Shown here in pieces: positions 33,515 through 42,084 of a stretch of 64,000 nt of DNA. The notes beneath the pieces are model-generated. The model saw nothing but the letters and a program-made list of their open reading frames with translations. It did no database searches and was not told the origin of the DNA. Within the stretch, counting starts at the first letter, position 1, and each line of letters starts with the position of its first letter. Both the position numbers and the translations under genes were made by a program. Source of the DNA: Paenibacillus_D tarimensis_A (GTDB taxonomy: Bacteria > Bacillota > Bacilli > Paenibacillales > Paenibacillaceae); assembly GCA_041281825.1 (NCBI GenBank), contig CP166298.1:310001-374000 (forward strand), read 5' to 3'.

Positions 33515-34458
33515 TCCGTTACGCTCCCGTTTCCACTTCTAATCTTGGCAGCAAATTGCTGCGCTTCCTTCTCCGTCGGCATTCCCGCCTGCGCCCCGAA
33601 CTTCGTTACGGCGAGTGCGGATACGAGCGCCGCATAGGTCATCGCTTCCTCGATATTGTGCCCGGCCGCAATGGAGTAAGCCAAACCGGCATTATAGCAA
33701 TCGCCGGCTCCCGTCGTGTCCACGACCGGTACTTTATGGGCAGGTATCGTTCTCATCGCTCCGTCATCGCTTAGATAAGCGGATCCTTCAGACCCAAGCG
33801 TGGTGATCACATGGGACGCGCCCATCTCCTTCATGCGCCGCATAGCCGGCTCCAATGCTTCGCCTTCGGCTAACATCCCGGTGTATTGGCTCAGCTCCGT
33901 CCGGTTCGGCGTGATGAAGTCGGCGTATTCGAACAGCTCACCCGGGAGCTGCTGCGCCGGAGCGGGGTTAAGCACGACCTTCTTGCCAAGCATGTTGGCT
34001 TTGCGGGCAGCGTACAGAACCGTTTCCACCGGAATTTCCAGCTGCAGCAGGACGATGTCCGCCTCCCGCAGCTTATCCTCATTGCGGTCGATGTCCGCGG
34101 GCTCAAGCCGCTGGTTGGCTCCCGGCACAATGATGATACTGTTGTCGCCTTGAGCGACATAGATCGAAGCGATGCCGGTTGAAGCGCCGGCAATCCGTTT
34201 GACACCGGATACATCGACCCCGTCGCCCTGCAGCGAGCGGAGCAGCTCATCGCCGAACGAATCTTCGCCGACCGCGCCGATCATGGCCGTTTCCGCGCCT
34301 AACCGGGCTCCCGCCACCGCCTGATTCGCTCCTTTACCGCCGGGAATAAACCGAATGCGGCTTCCCATGATCGTTTCGCCTACTCGCGGATAGCGGTCGG
34401 TTTCGACGACGATATCCATATTCAAGCTGCCGATAACAACCAGTTTTGGCTTCTTCAT
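33511..34458 (-). CDS. rbsK: Ribokinase
   Basis: A 315-residue PfkB-family kinase forming ribose-5-phosphate. It has VVIGSLNMDIVVETDRYP at the N terminus, GGKGANQAVAGARLG near residue 39 and the catalytic DTTGAGDCYNAGLAYS near 250 with the base Asp. Its ATG overlaps the rbsR stop, and its ribosome site GAGGAGGAAGG comes from the dispersed palindromic element that also encodes the RbsR C terminus. Confidence 0.94.
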   Translation of the reverse strand: MKKPKLVVIGSLNMDIVVETDRYPRVGETIMGSRIRFIPGGKGANQAVAGARLGAETAMIGAVGEDSFGDELLRSLQGDGVDVSGVKRIAGASTGIASIYVAQGDNSIIIVPGANQRLEPADIDRNEDKLREADIVLLQLEIPVETVLYAARKANMLGKKVVLNPAPAQQLPGELFEYADFITPNRTELSQYTGMLAEGEALEPAMRRMKEMGASHVITTLGSEGSAYLSDDGAMRTIPAHKVPVVDTTGAGDCYNAGLAYSIAAGHNIEEAMTYAALVSALAVTKFGAQAGMPTEKEAQQFAAKIRSGNGSVTE

Positions 34459-35498
34459 TGACCTTCCTCCTCGTATAGGGATCTTTGAGCAAGGCTCAAA
34501 GTCTCTCTGCTTAACGTCGAGTCGCGCGGGATCAATTTCACGTCCAGCTCGTACAGCCGGTCTTCAACCGGCGCGCCTTCGATTTTTTTGATCAGTAAAC
34601 GGGAGATAAGGGCGCCCATCTCGTAAATCGGCTGCGCGATCGTCGTAAGCTCCGGCGACGTAATCTCAGTCGTCTGTATACCGTCGAATCCGCAAATGGC
34701 CACTTGTTCGCCGGCGCGAATGCCCATCCGGTTGAGCGCTTTAAGCGCTCCGACCGCCATCAGATCATTGCCGGCAAAGATGCCGTCGATATCCGGATGC
34801 CGCCGCATAAGCCGCTCGGTCGCTTCCAGGCCTCCGGCAATTCGAAAATCGCCCGGCTCTAGCAGCGTCGGCGTATACCAATCGAAGGATTGCACCGACT
34901 GCTCGAATCCGATGAGCCGTTCTTTGGCCGTGATCAGGTGCTGCGGGCCGTAAATATGGCCGATTTTGCGGCAGCCTATGTCGAGCAAATGCTGAACGGC
35001 CATTACAGCGCCTTCTCTGTTCTTGGACCGAACGACGCCGGAGGTTTGCTCATCCGGACCGCGGTCCAGGCATACGAACGGAATGCCAAGCTTCTGCAGC
35101 TTCTCCGCATCGCCCGGCCCGAACGTATTGGAGGCAAATATAAAACCGTCGATGTACTTATTCTTCAACGTTTCGATATATCGCTTTTCTTTGATCCCCT
35201 GGTCATCCGAATTGCCGAAAATAACCGTATATCCGTATGTCGAAGCGACATCCTCGACCGCGCGGGCCAGATCCGAGAAGAAGAGGTTCGATATGTCGGG
35301 AAGAATCAGCGCAATGGTATTCGTTTTTTTGCCTGCTAAGCCTCTTGCGACCACGTTCGGCGCATAATTTAATTTATCGATGGCGCCCTTAATCGATTGC
35401 TCCGTTTCCGCATTGACATAACCGCTTTTGTTCAAATAACGCGAAACCGTCGATACGGATACTCCGGCCAGCTTGGCCACGTCACGAATCGTCGCGAT
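34455..35498 (-). CDS. rbsR: LacI-family ribose operon repressor
   Basis: A repressor of about 347 residues with the N-terminal helix-turn-helix ATIRDVAKLAGVSVSTVSRY and hinge LNYAPNVVARGL, then a sugar-binding core (IALILPDISNLFFSDL, IDGIFAGNDLMAVGAL). A strong AGGAGGGG lies 6 bases before ATC at 35498, giving the canonical start M-ATIRDVAKLAGVS; no ATG, GTG or TTG is in frame there. In-frame ATG at 35525 and GTG at 35549 lack ribosome sites and would add unusual residues. A rare ATC start is therefore proposed. The C terminus is encoded by a repeat element. Confidence 0.88.
   Translation of the reverse strand: MATIRDVAKLAGVSVSTVSRYLNKSGYVNAETEQSIKGAIDKLNYAPNVVARGLAGKKTNTIALILPDISNLFFSDLARAVEDVASTYGYTVIFGNSDDQGIKEKRYIETLKNKYIDGFIFASNTFGPGDAEKLQKLGIPFVCLDRGPDEQTSGVVRSKNREGAVMAVQHLLDIGCRKIGHIYGPQHLITAKERLIGFEQSVQSFDWYTPTLLEPGDFRIAGGLEATERLMRRHPDIDGIFAGNDLMAVGALKALNRMGIRAGEQVAICGFDGIQTTEITSPELTTIAQPIYEMGALISRLLIKKIEGAPVEDRLYELDVKLIPRDSTLSRETLSLAQRSLYEEEGQ
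34469..34507 (-). repeat. Dispersed palindromic element, copy C, inside the rbsR 3' end
   Basis: The minus strand reads GAGAGACTTTGAGCCTTGCTCAAAGATCCCTATA, here given in two parts as GAGAGACTTTGAGC and GCTCAAAGATCCCTAT around CTT. It encodes the last residues of RbsR (TLSLAQRSLYEEEGQ) and adjoins the rbsK ribosome site. Confidence 0.78.
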
Positions 35499-35524
35499 GT
35501 CAATCCCCTCCTGTGAAACATACA

Positions 35525-35538
35525 TGGTACCGGTTGCA
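35525..35538. promoter_or_regulatory. LacI-type operator-like site, downstream copy
   Basis: TGGTACCGGTTGCA has a central CG and five of seven paired positions, like LacI-family operators. It lies 78 bp (centre to centre) from the stronger site at 35603, suitable for looping. Confidence 0.45.
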
Positions 35539-35602
35539 TATATCTTCACAAAAATACATAAGTATCATTATTAATTAGCTTTAAATTATGGAAATCTTCA
35601 TG

Positions 35603-35653
35603 TGGTAACGGTACCATGTTTCACAATATATCACAGCTCCCGATAAAAGACAA
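35603..35653 (-). promoter_or_regulatory. rbs operon promoter with LacI-type operator
   Basis: On the minus strand TTGTCT (35653-35648) and TATATT (35630-35625) are 17 bases apart. The near-palindrome TGGTACCGTTACCA (35616-35603; six of seven pairs) sits just after the -10, over the expected start of transcription, where RbsR would block it. Confidence 0.7.
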
Positions 35654-35744
35654 CCGTCTATTAACGAATCGGTGCAGCAACATTTTCCATTCCTTCTCCG
35701 TTTGATTATTGAAAGCGTATTAATCATAAGGAGGGTATTGAAAA

Positions 35745-38141
35745 ATGAGCAAAGCGAAACGAGCCAGGCTGCCTGTCATCCTCGCGCTTGCCGCAGTTAC
35801 GGCATTTACAGCTGTATTGCCGGCAGGAGTGTATGCGGAGAAGGCGGTACAAAATTCGGAAATTGGGGAATGGGAATCCTCGGTTTCCGGGTCCGCATCC
35901 GAACCCGCTACCAGCGGACTCGCGGAGGAGGAATCGCCGGTGAATGCGGAAATAAACAAAGACAAGGCGATATCCTTATCCAAGCAATATGTAAGTATTC
36001 CGGACGATTATACACTCCAGAACGCTTCGTTTTCGTCGGAAACGCTTGTGAACGGAAAGCGTACCTTATGGAATTTAAGCTTTGTCAAACGGGTCAACAA
36101 CAAGTATGTCGGGGAAATCTATACTCGGATCGATGCGTCGTCCGGTCAGCTTATCGGATTCAGCTCATACATCGACGATCCGACGCGCAAATCCGCCTAT
36201 CCGCCGAAGGTGAGCCGCGAGCAGGCGCAGGAAATGGCGCTCGCTTTTATCGGACAAGTGAATCCGGGATATAAAGACCAGCTTCGCTACAATCCCGATT
36301 ATGGGGTGGAGTTCCGTCCGCCGTTGAACGAGGAAGTTACGTACTCGATCCAGTATAACCGGGTCGTTAACGGAGTGGCTTATATGGACAACTATATCGA
36401 CATCCGAATCGACGGCGAAGGACATATCATGCAATACGATGTCAGATGGGACGAAACGATCGAGTTTGAAGCCGCGAAAGCCGGAATAACGGAGGAGGAA
36501 GCGGTTCGGCAATTCCGCGATGAGGCGGTGCTGGAGCTTGTCTACACGATGCCATACGATTCGAAGAACAAAAGCGAGCCGATCCTTCGCTACGAGCTGG
36601 CGCCATTCATGCTGGATGCGGTGAATGGCGGGCGGTGGATGGTTGGCGATACCGTTAATCCCGCAGCTGGAGCGGATTCGAAACCGGTAAGCGAGTCGCC
36701 CTTGGGAACGAAATCGGCAGGGGATAAGAACTTGAGTGCCGAGGAGTCGGCAAAGCTGGTAAGTGAAGCGTTTGCCATTGTGAAGGACGCCGATCTGAAG
36801 GAGAGCAGTTATTCCGAATACACCGATCCAGCAACCGGAATCACCTCTTCGATCTGGAATCTGGGGTGGGAAACGGATAGCGGGAACGAAAAATCCTCTT
36901 ATAACATTTGGGCGTCCGTAGACAGCCGTACCGGTGAAATTCGCAGCTACTATGCTTATCCTTCCTCGGGAACGGGCGAGCGGCAAAGCGAAGGCGAAAC
37001 TTACGAGCAGGCCAGGACAAAAGCGATTGAACTGGTTAAGAATCTGCTGCCGGGTTATGCGCATGAGCTGTATCTCACCATGGACGACGCCTCCCGGTAT
37101 GAAGGAAAGAAGCCGGAGGAAATCGGCAGTTACGGCTTCTCGTTTCAGCGCAAGGTAAACGGGGCCCGGGTCGAGTATGAAAGCGTCCATATCGGCATCG
37201 ATGCTTTTACCGGCGACGTCCAGAATTACCATGCCGAGCTGTCCGGGTTTGATTACCCCGAAGAAGCTCCGGAGGTTATTGAACGCGACAAGGCGCTGGA
37301 CGCTTTCATGGAATACTACAAGGCAGAGTTGACGTATGTTATTCCGATGTACTGGATGGATGGGCCGATTCCGGTTGAGAAATATAATCTGCTTGTAGCA
37401 TCCGGGGAGATTCCTCCGGGTATGCCCGCAGACGGAACGAAAGATACGAAGGCTAAGCTCGTCTACCGTCTTGTGCAGCGCCCGCTCGATGAGCAGGTCG
37501 TGCTTGATGCGTTAACCGGGCAATGGCGCGAGCGGTCGACCGGCGATCCGACCGAGTTGATCAAGCCGCAAGCTGCGGATATCAATGGCCATTGGGCGGA
37601 AAGAGAGCTTGCTCTTATGGTGGCCTATAAGGCGCTCGATCTGGAGGAAGGCAATGTCCGGCCGAAGGCGATCGTGACGCGCGGCGAATTGATTAAGATG
37701 CTTGTCCTGGCCATGAACAGCGGCCGCCGACCGATACCATACGCCAAGGAAAGCGCGACGTTCAATGATGTGGCGGCGGATTCTTCGTACTTTGTCTATG
37801 TGGAAAGCGCCGTGGAACAGAACCTGATCGACCGCGGCGACGGTTCGTTCGATCCGGATGGAAAGGTCGACCGCGAGGAGATGGCCGAACTGATCGTCCG
37901 GGCGCTGGGCTATAACACGCTTGCGGAGTATGAAGAACTGTTCAACGTTCCGTTCAAGGATGCCGCAGCGATTGAGAAGAAAGGGCAAGCGGCGATCGTC
38001 GCCGGCCTGAAAATCATGAATCCGGACACACAAGGCAACTTCAGGCCGGATCGGCAGGTGACTCGCGCAGAAGCTTCAGTCGCCTTCTTCCGCTTCCTGA
38101 AAGCAAGAGCCGATCTGCAGGAAGCGCCGCTGCGCAATTAA
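35745..38141 (+). CDS. Exported YcdB/PepSY-like repeat protein with three SLH domains
   Basis: A 798-residue cell-surface protein. A signal peptide (basic start, hydrophobic core, cleavage near VYAEKA at 31) leads into four or more YcdB/YcdC-type repeats, seen as ASSGQLIGFSSY-like, DGEGHIMQYDV-like and DSRTGEIRSYYAY-like blocks, i.e. strand pairs typical of PepSY-related domains. Three S-layer homology domains end the protein: HWAERELALMVAYKAL near 613, FNDVAADSSYFVYVESAVEQ near 670 and FKDAAAIEKKGQAAIVAGL near 735, each followed by a TRGE/DREE/TRAE motif. It should bind pyruvylated secondary cell-wall polymer. The function of the repeats is unknown. An AAGGAGG site precedes the ATG. Confidence 0.88.
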   Translation: MSKAKRARLPVILALAAVTAFTAVLPAGVYAEKAVQNSEIGEWESSVSGSASEPATSGLAEEESPVNAEINKDKAISLSKQYVSIPDDYTLQNASFSSETLVNGKRTLWNLSFVKRVNNKYVGEIYTRIDASSGQLIGFSSYIDDPTRKSAYPPKVSREQAQEMALAFIGQVNPGYKDQLRYNPDYGVEFRPPLNEEVTYSIQYNRVVNGVAYMDNYIDIRIDGEGHIMQYDVRWDETIEFEAAKAGITEEEAVRQFRDEAVLELVYTMPYDSKNKSEPILRYELAPFMLDAVNGGRWMVGDTVNPAAGADSKPVSESPLGTKSAGDKNLSAEESAKLVSEAFAIVKDADLKESSYSEYTDPATGITSSIWNLGWETDSGNEKSSYNIWASVDSRTGEIRSYYAYPSSGTGERQSEGETYEQARTKAIELVKNLLPGYAHELYLTMDDASRYEGKKPEEIGSYGFSFQRKVNGARVEYESVHIGIDAFTGDVQNYHAELSGFDYPEEAPEVIERDKALDAFMEYYKAELTYVIPMYWMDGPIPVEKYNLLVASGEIPPGMPADGTKDTKAKLVYRLVQRPLDEQVVLDALTGQWRERSTGDPTELIKPQAADINGHWAERELALMVAYKALDLEEGNVRPKAIVTRGELIKMLVLAMNSGRRPIPYAKESATFNDVAADSSYFVYVESAVEQNLIDRGDGSFDPDGKVDREEMAELIVRALGYNTLAEYEELFNVPFKDAAAIEKKGQAAIVAGLKIMNPDTQGNFRPDRQVTRAEASVAFFRFLKARADLQEAPLRN

Positions 38142-38149
38142 TATTATAA

Positions 38150-38190
38150 AAACCTGAGGGCAGTACAATAGACTGCCTTCAGGTTTTTTT
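38150..38190 (+). terminator. Intrinsic terminator of the SLH protein gene
   Basis: AAACCTGAGGGCAGT pairs with ACTGCCTTCAGGTTT around a 6-base loop, followed by a long T-rich run. Confidence 0.9.
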
Positions 38191-38409
38191 ATTTTTTTAG
38201 CCCGCAACAGACTTGCTAAGTCTAGCGTGGATACATACAGTACGACTCGCGTTTGCGCCGGACGACCGATGAAGTGTTTCAATGATCCGGAGTGACTTAA
38301 TACTTTTGTAACCTATTTCTAATTCTTTCGAAATTATTCCGTTGCGGGGAGTTTAGTTTTCTACTTTAGACTGGTTTTTGTGAAAAGAAAATATATGGAG
38401 GCGTGAGAA

Positions 38410-38733
38410 ATGAAAAAATGGTTATCTGCTGCTGTAATGGTGTTTATGCTGCTGGTCCTTGTGGCATGCGGTGACAGCATGGGGAATGAAGACATGAAGG
38501 ACAATGCCCCGATGGAGAACGAAAATAGTATGGGCTCCGGAAGCGACATGATGGAAGAAGAAGACATGACGGAGAAGGATGACATGACGGAACAGGAAGA
38601 TATGATGGAACAGGAAGACATGACGGAGAAGGAAGACATGATGGAACAGGATGACATGACGGAGAAGGAAGACATGATGGAGAAAGATGAGATGATGGAG
38701 AAAGAAGATATGAAAGAGAAGGACGGGATGTAG
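38410..38733 (+). CDS. Lipoprotein with Met/Asp/Glu-rich repeats
   Basis: A 107-residue protein with a lipoprotein signal (LLVLVACGDS, Cys20). The mature part is almost only repeats of the type EDMTEKDDM / EDMMEQ, alternating acidic residues with Met about every three to six positions. No aromatic or hydrophobic core is present, so it is likely unfolded or a helix. Met-rich acidic repeats can bind soft or divalent metals such as copper or silver, but this is inference. A two-component system follows 110 bases later. The DNA is internally repetitive (about 15-bp units), so length probably varies between strains. Confidence 0.8.
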   Translation: MKKWLSAAVMVFMLLVLVACGDSMGNEDMKDNAPMENENSMGSGSDMMEEEDMTEKDDMTEQEDMMEQEDMTEKEDMMEQDDMTEKEDMMEKDEMMEKEDMKEKDGM

Positions 38734-38843
38734 AACGGCTCCGGGAAGGATTAGCGGCCAAGGTTTGACGGCATGTAATAGTGCATGGGCGGATGCCTCG
38801 CGGTATAATGAAAGTAAATAAGCAATAGAAGCGGGTGAACGTT

Positions 38844-39557
38844 ATGACAACGGGTATCGTTGTGGCTGATGATGAACGAAATATTACCGATGTGTGCCGG
38901 CGGTATCTGGAACGCGAGGGCTATTCAGTCTGGGTGGCCCATGATGGTGCCGAGGCCGTCCGGTTATGGAAAACGCACCAGCCGGCACTTGTCGTGCTCG
39001 ACGTCATGATGCCTCATGGAGACGGTTGGTCGGTATGCGAAACGATCCGACAGGCAGGCGATACGCCGATTGTCATGCTCACGGCCAGGGGGGAGGAGCC
39101 CGACCGGCTCTTCGGACTGACTTTGGGGGCCGATGATTATATCACGAAGCCTTTCAGTCCGAGGGAATTGGTGCTTCGGATCAAAAACATACTGCGCCGG
39201 ACCGTACCGGCTGCGAACCGTCAAGGAGTACCTGCGGAAACGGATGAAGCCCTGACATATGAGGGATTGGCCATTTATCCGGAACAGCGCAGGGTCTCGG
39301 TGCAAGGGCAGGAGGTCGAGCTTACCGCAAAAGAATTTGACTTGCTGATGCTTCTTGCTTCGCATCCTAATCGTGTTTTTTCCCGTATCCAGTTATTGAA
39401 CCGGATATGGGAAAGCGACTATGACGGGGATACGACAACCGTGACCGTCCATATCCGCCGTTTGCGGGAGAAGATCGAGACTGATCCGTCCGAGCCGGCG
39501 AGAATTAAAACCGTTTGGGGCATCGGATATAAATTTGAAGCCAAGGTGCAATCGTGA
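38844..39557 (+). CDS. OmpR/PhoB-family response regulator
   Basis: A 237-residue protein. The receiver has VVADDERNI at the N terminus, phospho-acceptor Asp in ALVVLDVMMPHGDGW near residue 53, conserved Thr in VMLTARGE near 80 and Lys in DDYITKPFSPREL near 102. The C-terminal winged helix has VELTAKEFDLLMLLASHPNRVFSR-type sequence (about 160-182) and TVTVHIRRLREKIE near 205. ATG 38844 is preferred over GTG 38835. It overlaps the sensor kinase gene by 4 bases. Confidence 0.94.
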   Translation: MTTGIVVADDERNITDVCRRYLEREGYSVWVAHDGAEAVRLWKTHQPALVVLDVMMPHGDGWSVCETIRQAGDTPIVMLTARGEEPDRLFGLTLGADDYITKPFSPRELVLRIKNILRRTVPAANRQGVPAETDEALTYEGLAIYPEQRRVSVQGQEVELTAKEFDLLMLLASHPNRVFSRIQLLNRIWESDYDGDTTTVTVHIRRLREKIETDPSEPARIKTVWGIGYKFEAKVQS

Positions 39558-40609
39558 GACTACGGACTTATTTATTAATCGCCAACACCGTCAGCATCGC
39601 CTTTATTCTGATTATTTTACTGGCCAGCTACCGGACGATGCTGCTTGATGTCTGGCAGTTTATGTGGCTGTCTATCGCCACTCTATCGGCCGGGCTTGTG
39701 TCGATTTTGCTTCATTTCGTGCTGGTGAGACCGGTTGAAGAAGCGGTGCGGCGTGTGGATGAAGGGACGCGTGCCATCGCTTCGGGAAAGCTGAACGCCC
39801 AGGTACCGATCACGGGACCAGTCGAGTTCAAAGAGATGGCGGAACGCTTTAATGCGATGAGCCGCAATCTGAATGAAAGCTTCAATATGCTGAAAGCGTC
39901 AGAAGCGTCCCGCCGGGAGCTTGTTGCCAACCTTGCTCACGATTTGCGGACGCCGCTCGCGTCGGTTCAGTCCTATGTGGAGGCGCTTGAGGATGATGTG
40001 GTTCAGGATGAAGCCGCCTTTAAGCTCTACTTAAGGACGATCCGGAATGAAACGGTTCGCTTGTCGGATCTGCTGCAGCATCTGTTTGACGTGTCTGCGC
40101 TCGATGCGCAGGTACAGAAGTTTCAACAGTTTCAGCCGGTTGATATTGCGCTTGAAGATATCGTCGTAGAACTGCTGCCGCGCTTTACGAACTTAATGGA
40201 AGAGAAGCGGATTGACCTTCGTGTCGAATGGCCTGATTTTGCGCCGATATGCAGGGTTGTACCCGGGCATATAGAACGCGTGCTCCAGAATCTGCTGGAA
40301 AACGCAATCCGCTATGCTCCCGAAGACACGCCGATCATACTGCGCGCGGAAATGGAGAGGCCCGGCTGGATAACGGTGTCGGTTGCGGATCGGGGTCCGG
40401 GTATTCCGAAGGAGGAGCAGGCGAATATATTCAAGCGGTTTTACCGTGTCGACAGGGCGAGGCACCGGGAAAGCGGAGGCACGGGACTCGGGCTTGCCAT
40501 CGCGAAAACACTGGTGGAGCAGCACGGCGGTGCGATTGGCGTAGAGAGCGAGCAAGGTGGCGGCGCCCGATTCTGGTTCACCTTGCCGGTTAGTCATGCA
40601 GGGAAGTAA
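39554..40609 (+). CDS. Sensor histidine kinase
   Basis: A 351-residue membrane kinase with two helices near residues 5-25 and 33-55 and almost no outside loop between them, so it probably senses within the membrane or through a partner. A HAMP region follows (PVEEAVRRVDEGTRAIASGKL), then the phospho-His in NLAHDLRTPLASVQSYVE near 130, and an ATPase domain with LENAIRYAPEDTP (N box), DRGPGIP (G1), FKRFYRVDRARHRESGG and GTGLGLAIAKTLVEQHGG (G2). GTG start overlaps the regulator's stop. This short-loop layout is common in stress or cell-envelope sensors. Confidence 0.93.
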   Translation: MRLRTYLLIANTVSIAFILIILLASYRTMLLDVWQFMWLSIATLSAGLVSILLHFVLVRPVEEAVRRVDEGTRAIASGKLNAQVPITGPVEFKEMAERFNAMSRNLNESFNMLKASEASRRELVANLAHDLRTPLASVQSYVEALEDDVVQDEAAFKLYLRTIRNETVRLSDLLQHLFDVSALDAQVQKFQQFQPVDIALEDIVVELLPRFTNLMEEKRIDLRVEWPDFAPICRVVPGHIERVLQNLLENAIRYAPEDTPIILRAEMERPGWITVSVADRGPGIPKEEQANIFKRFYRVDRARHRESGGTGLGLAIAKTLVEQHGGAIGVESEQGGGARFWFTLPVSHAGK

Positions 40610-40691
40610 CCCAACAATTCGTGTGCGGAAAGCGGTGAGACATAAAGCTCGAGAAATGAAGCGGAGAGACATAAAGCAGAGAGCATAAAGC

Positions 40692-40752
40692 AGAGAGACT
40701 TTGAGCTTCGCTCAAAGGTCCCTATGTCATGCTCAAAGGTCCCTATGTCAGG
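40692..40752 (+). repeat. Dispersed palindromic element, copy D, with partial tandem copy
   Basis: AGAGAGACTTTGAGC and GCTCAAAGGTCCCTATGTCA form the main copy (40692-40729); GCTCAAAGGTCCCTATGTCA then repeats at 40731-40750 and runs into the AGGAGG of the next gene. Upstream, short CATAAAGC-AGAGAG units (40640-40690) look like slipped fragments. The ATG triplets in the element are not the real start. Confidence 0.8.
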
Positions 40753-40762
40753 AGGAAAGAAA

Positions 40763-41998
40763 ATGGGAGACTGGCTGGCCAGACTGCGTAAAGGGTACGG
40801 CAAAAAGTTAACTTCGCTTCACACCGTAAACGGGTGGATCGTCGTGGTGTTGGCTTTAACGGGACTGCTGCTGCTTGCGGGCTTCTGGCGCGGCGTTCTG
40901 GGCGAAGGCAGGGTGTGGATCAAATGGGCGCATATTATCGTCGGTATCGCATCCATTTTACCCGTTATCTATTATTTGCTGCTCGCGGCCAAACATTGGA
41001 AGCAGTTGAAGGGCAAGCGTTGGCAGAAATTCAATGTCATCGTGGTGCTGGCGCTTCTGGCAGGATGGTTCATCTCCGGCGTTCTGCTATGGCTGTACAG
41101 GGCCGTCGGACCGGCATGGTCGAATGCGGCGCTCATTGTTCACGACGTGCTTACATGGGTTGGTCTGCCCTATATCATTTACCATTCCATGACTCGCGTA
41201 AAATGGCTCAAGGAGCCGCAGCGCCGCACAATTCAGACTGGCAGCGCGAAGGATGATGGGCTTCATCCGGCTGCCAGCCCGCAGGCGGTATACACCCGCC
41301 GTATGTTTATCCGGTTGGGAATCGGAGCGAGCCTTGCGGTTGTGCTTGGGCCGTCCTTTCTAAAGTGGGCCGGAAGCGTGCTCGGTTCCGGAGAACAGCT
41401 GTCGGTGCTGGTTGAGAACGATGCGAACCGGATGATTCCTTCTCCGCAGCCGCTCCCCGCTTCATCTCCGCCGGTGGGAGGCGGCAGCCGGGGACAGTTC
41501 CGCGTCTATACCGTGACGCCAATTCCAACCTTCTCGAATGACAACTGGTCGTTTGTAATTGACGGTCTTGTCGATCGCCCCATAACGTATAACTGGGAAT
41601 CGTTTGTGAAGCTGCCCCGTGAGGTACAGGTGAGCGATTTTCATTGCGTGACCGGGTGGTCGGTCTACGATAACACGTGGGAAGGTATACCGCTTAAGGA
41701 GCTGCTTGCGAAGGCGGGAGTGATGTCCAAGGCGCAGACGATCAAATTTTATTCCGGAGACGGCGTATACACCGATACGCTTTCGATGGAGCAGGCAATG
41801 AGTATGGACGATGTTATGGTCGCGCTTATGCATGACGGCAAGCAGATCCCCAGCGATCTGGGCGGACCGGTCAAGCTGATCGTGCCGCAAATGTACGCCT
41901 ATAAATCCGTGAAATGGCTGAATCGGATTGAACTGATCGAGGGCGAGCATACGGGATATTGGGAGCAGCGGGGTTACGCCAAAGACGCATGGGTGTAA
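40763..41998 (+). CDS. Membrane-anchored sulfite-oxidase-like molybdopterin oxidoreductase
   Basis: A 411-residue fusion. The first 150 residues have four membrane helices with His near LHTVNGWIVV, KWAHIIVG, AAKHWKQL and VHDVLTW, suggesting a haem b or b561-like module. A basic RRMFIRLGIGASLAVVLG helix (about 186-205) leads to the oxidoreductase molybdopterin domain: FVIDGLVDRPITYNWESF near 268, and the molybdenum-binding Cys in VSDFHCVTGWSVYDNTWEG near 300. Substrate could be sulfite, methionine sulfoxide or other oxyanions. The ATG at 40763 follows AGGAGG. Confidence 0.85.
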   Translation: MGDWLARLRKGYGKKLTSLHTVNGWIVVVLALTGLLLLAGFWRGVLGEGRVWIKWAHIIVGIASILPVIYYLLLAAKHWKQLKGKRWQKFNVIVVLALLAGWFISGVLLWLYRAVGPAWSNAALIVHDVLTWVGLPYIIYHSMTRVKWLKEPQRRTIQTGSAKDDGLHPAASPQAVYTRRMFIRLGIGASLAVVLGPSFLKWAGSVLGSGEQLSVLVENDANRMIPSPQPLPASSPPVGGGSRGQFRVYTVTPIPTFSNDNWSFVIDGLVDRPITYNWESFVKLPREVQVSDFHCVTGWSVYDNTWEGIPLKELLAKAGVMSKAQTIKFYSGDGVYTDTLSMEQAMSMDDVMVALMHDGKQIPSDLGGPVKLIVPQMYAYKSVKWLNRIELIEGEHTGYWEQRGYAKDAWV

Positions 41999-42061
41999 AG
42001 CTGCACCGGAACAGCGCTTTGAAGCCGGCATTATGCCGGCCCCAAAGCGTCGGACGGCCAG

Positions 42062-42084
42062 AGACGGTTAATCCGTCTTTTTTT
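42062..42084 (+). terminator. Intrinsic terminator of the molybdoenzyme gene
   Basis: AGACGG-TTAAT-CCGTCT is followed by seven T. The TTA of its loop is also the complement of the stop codon of the small minus-strand ORF at 42068. Confidence 0.8.

Noticed and set aside
36165..37232. 355-codon minus-strand frame opposite the SLH protein gene
   Set aside because: No domain, no ribosome site; the plus-strand protein has a signal peptide and SLH domains.
40724..40762. Upstream ATG starts for the molybdoenzyme gene
   Set aside because: These ATGs lie in the dispersed repeat element and precede the AGGAGG site; the ATG at 40763 fits the ribosome site.
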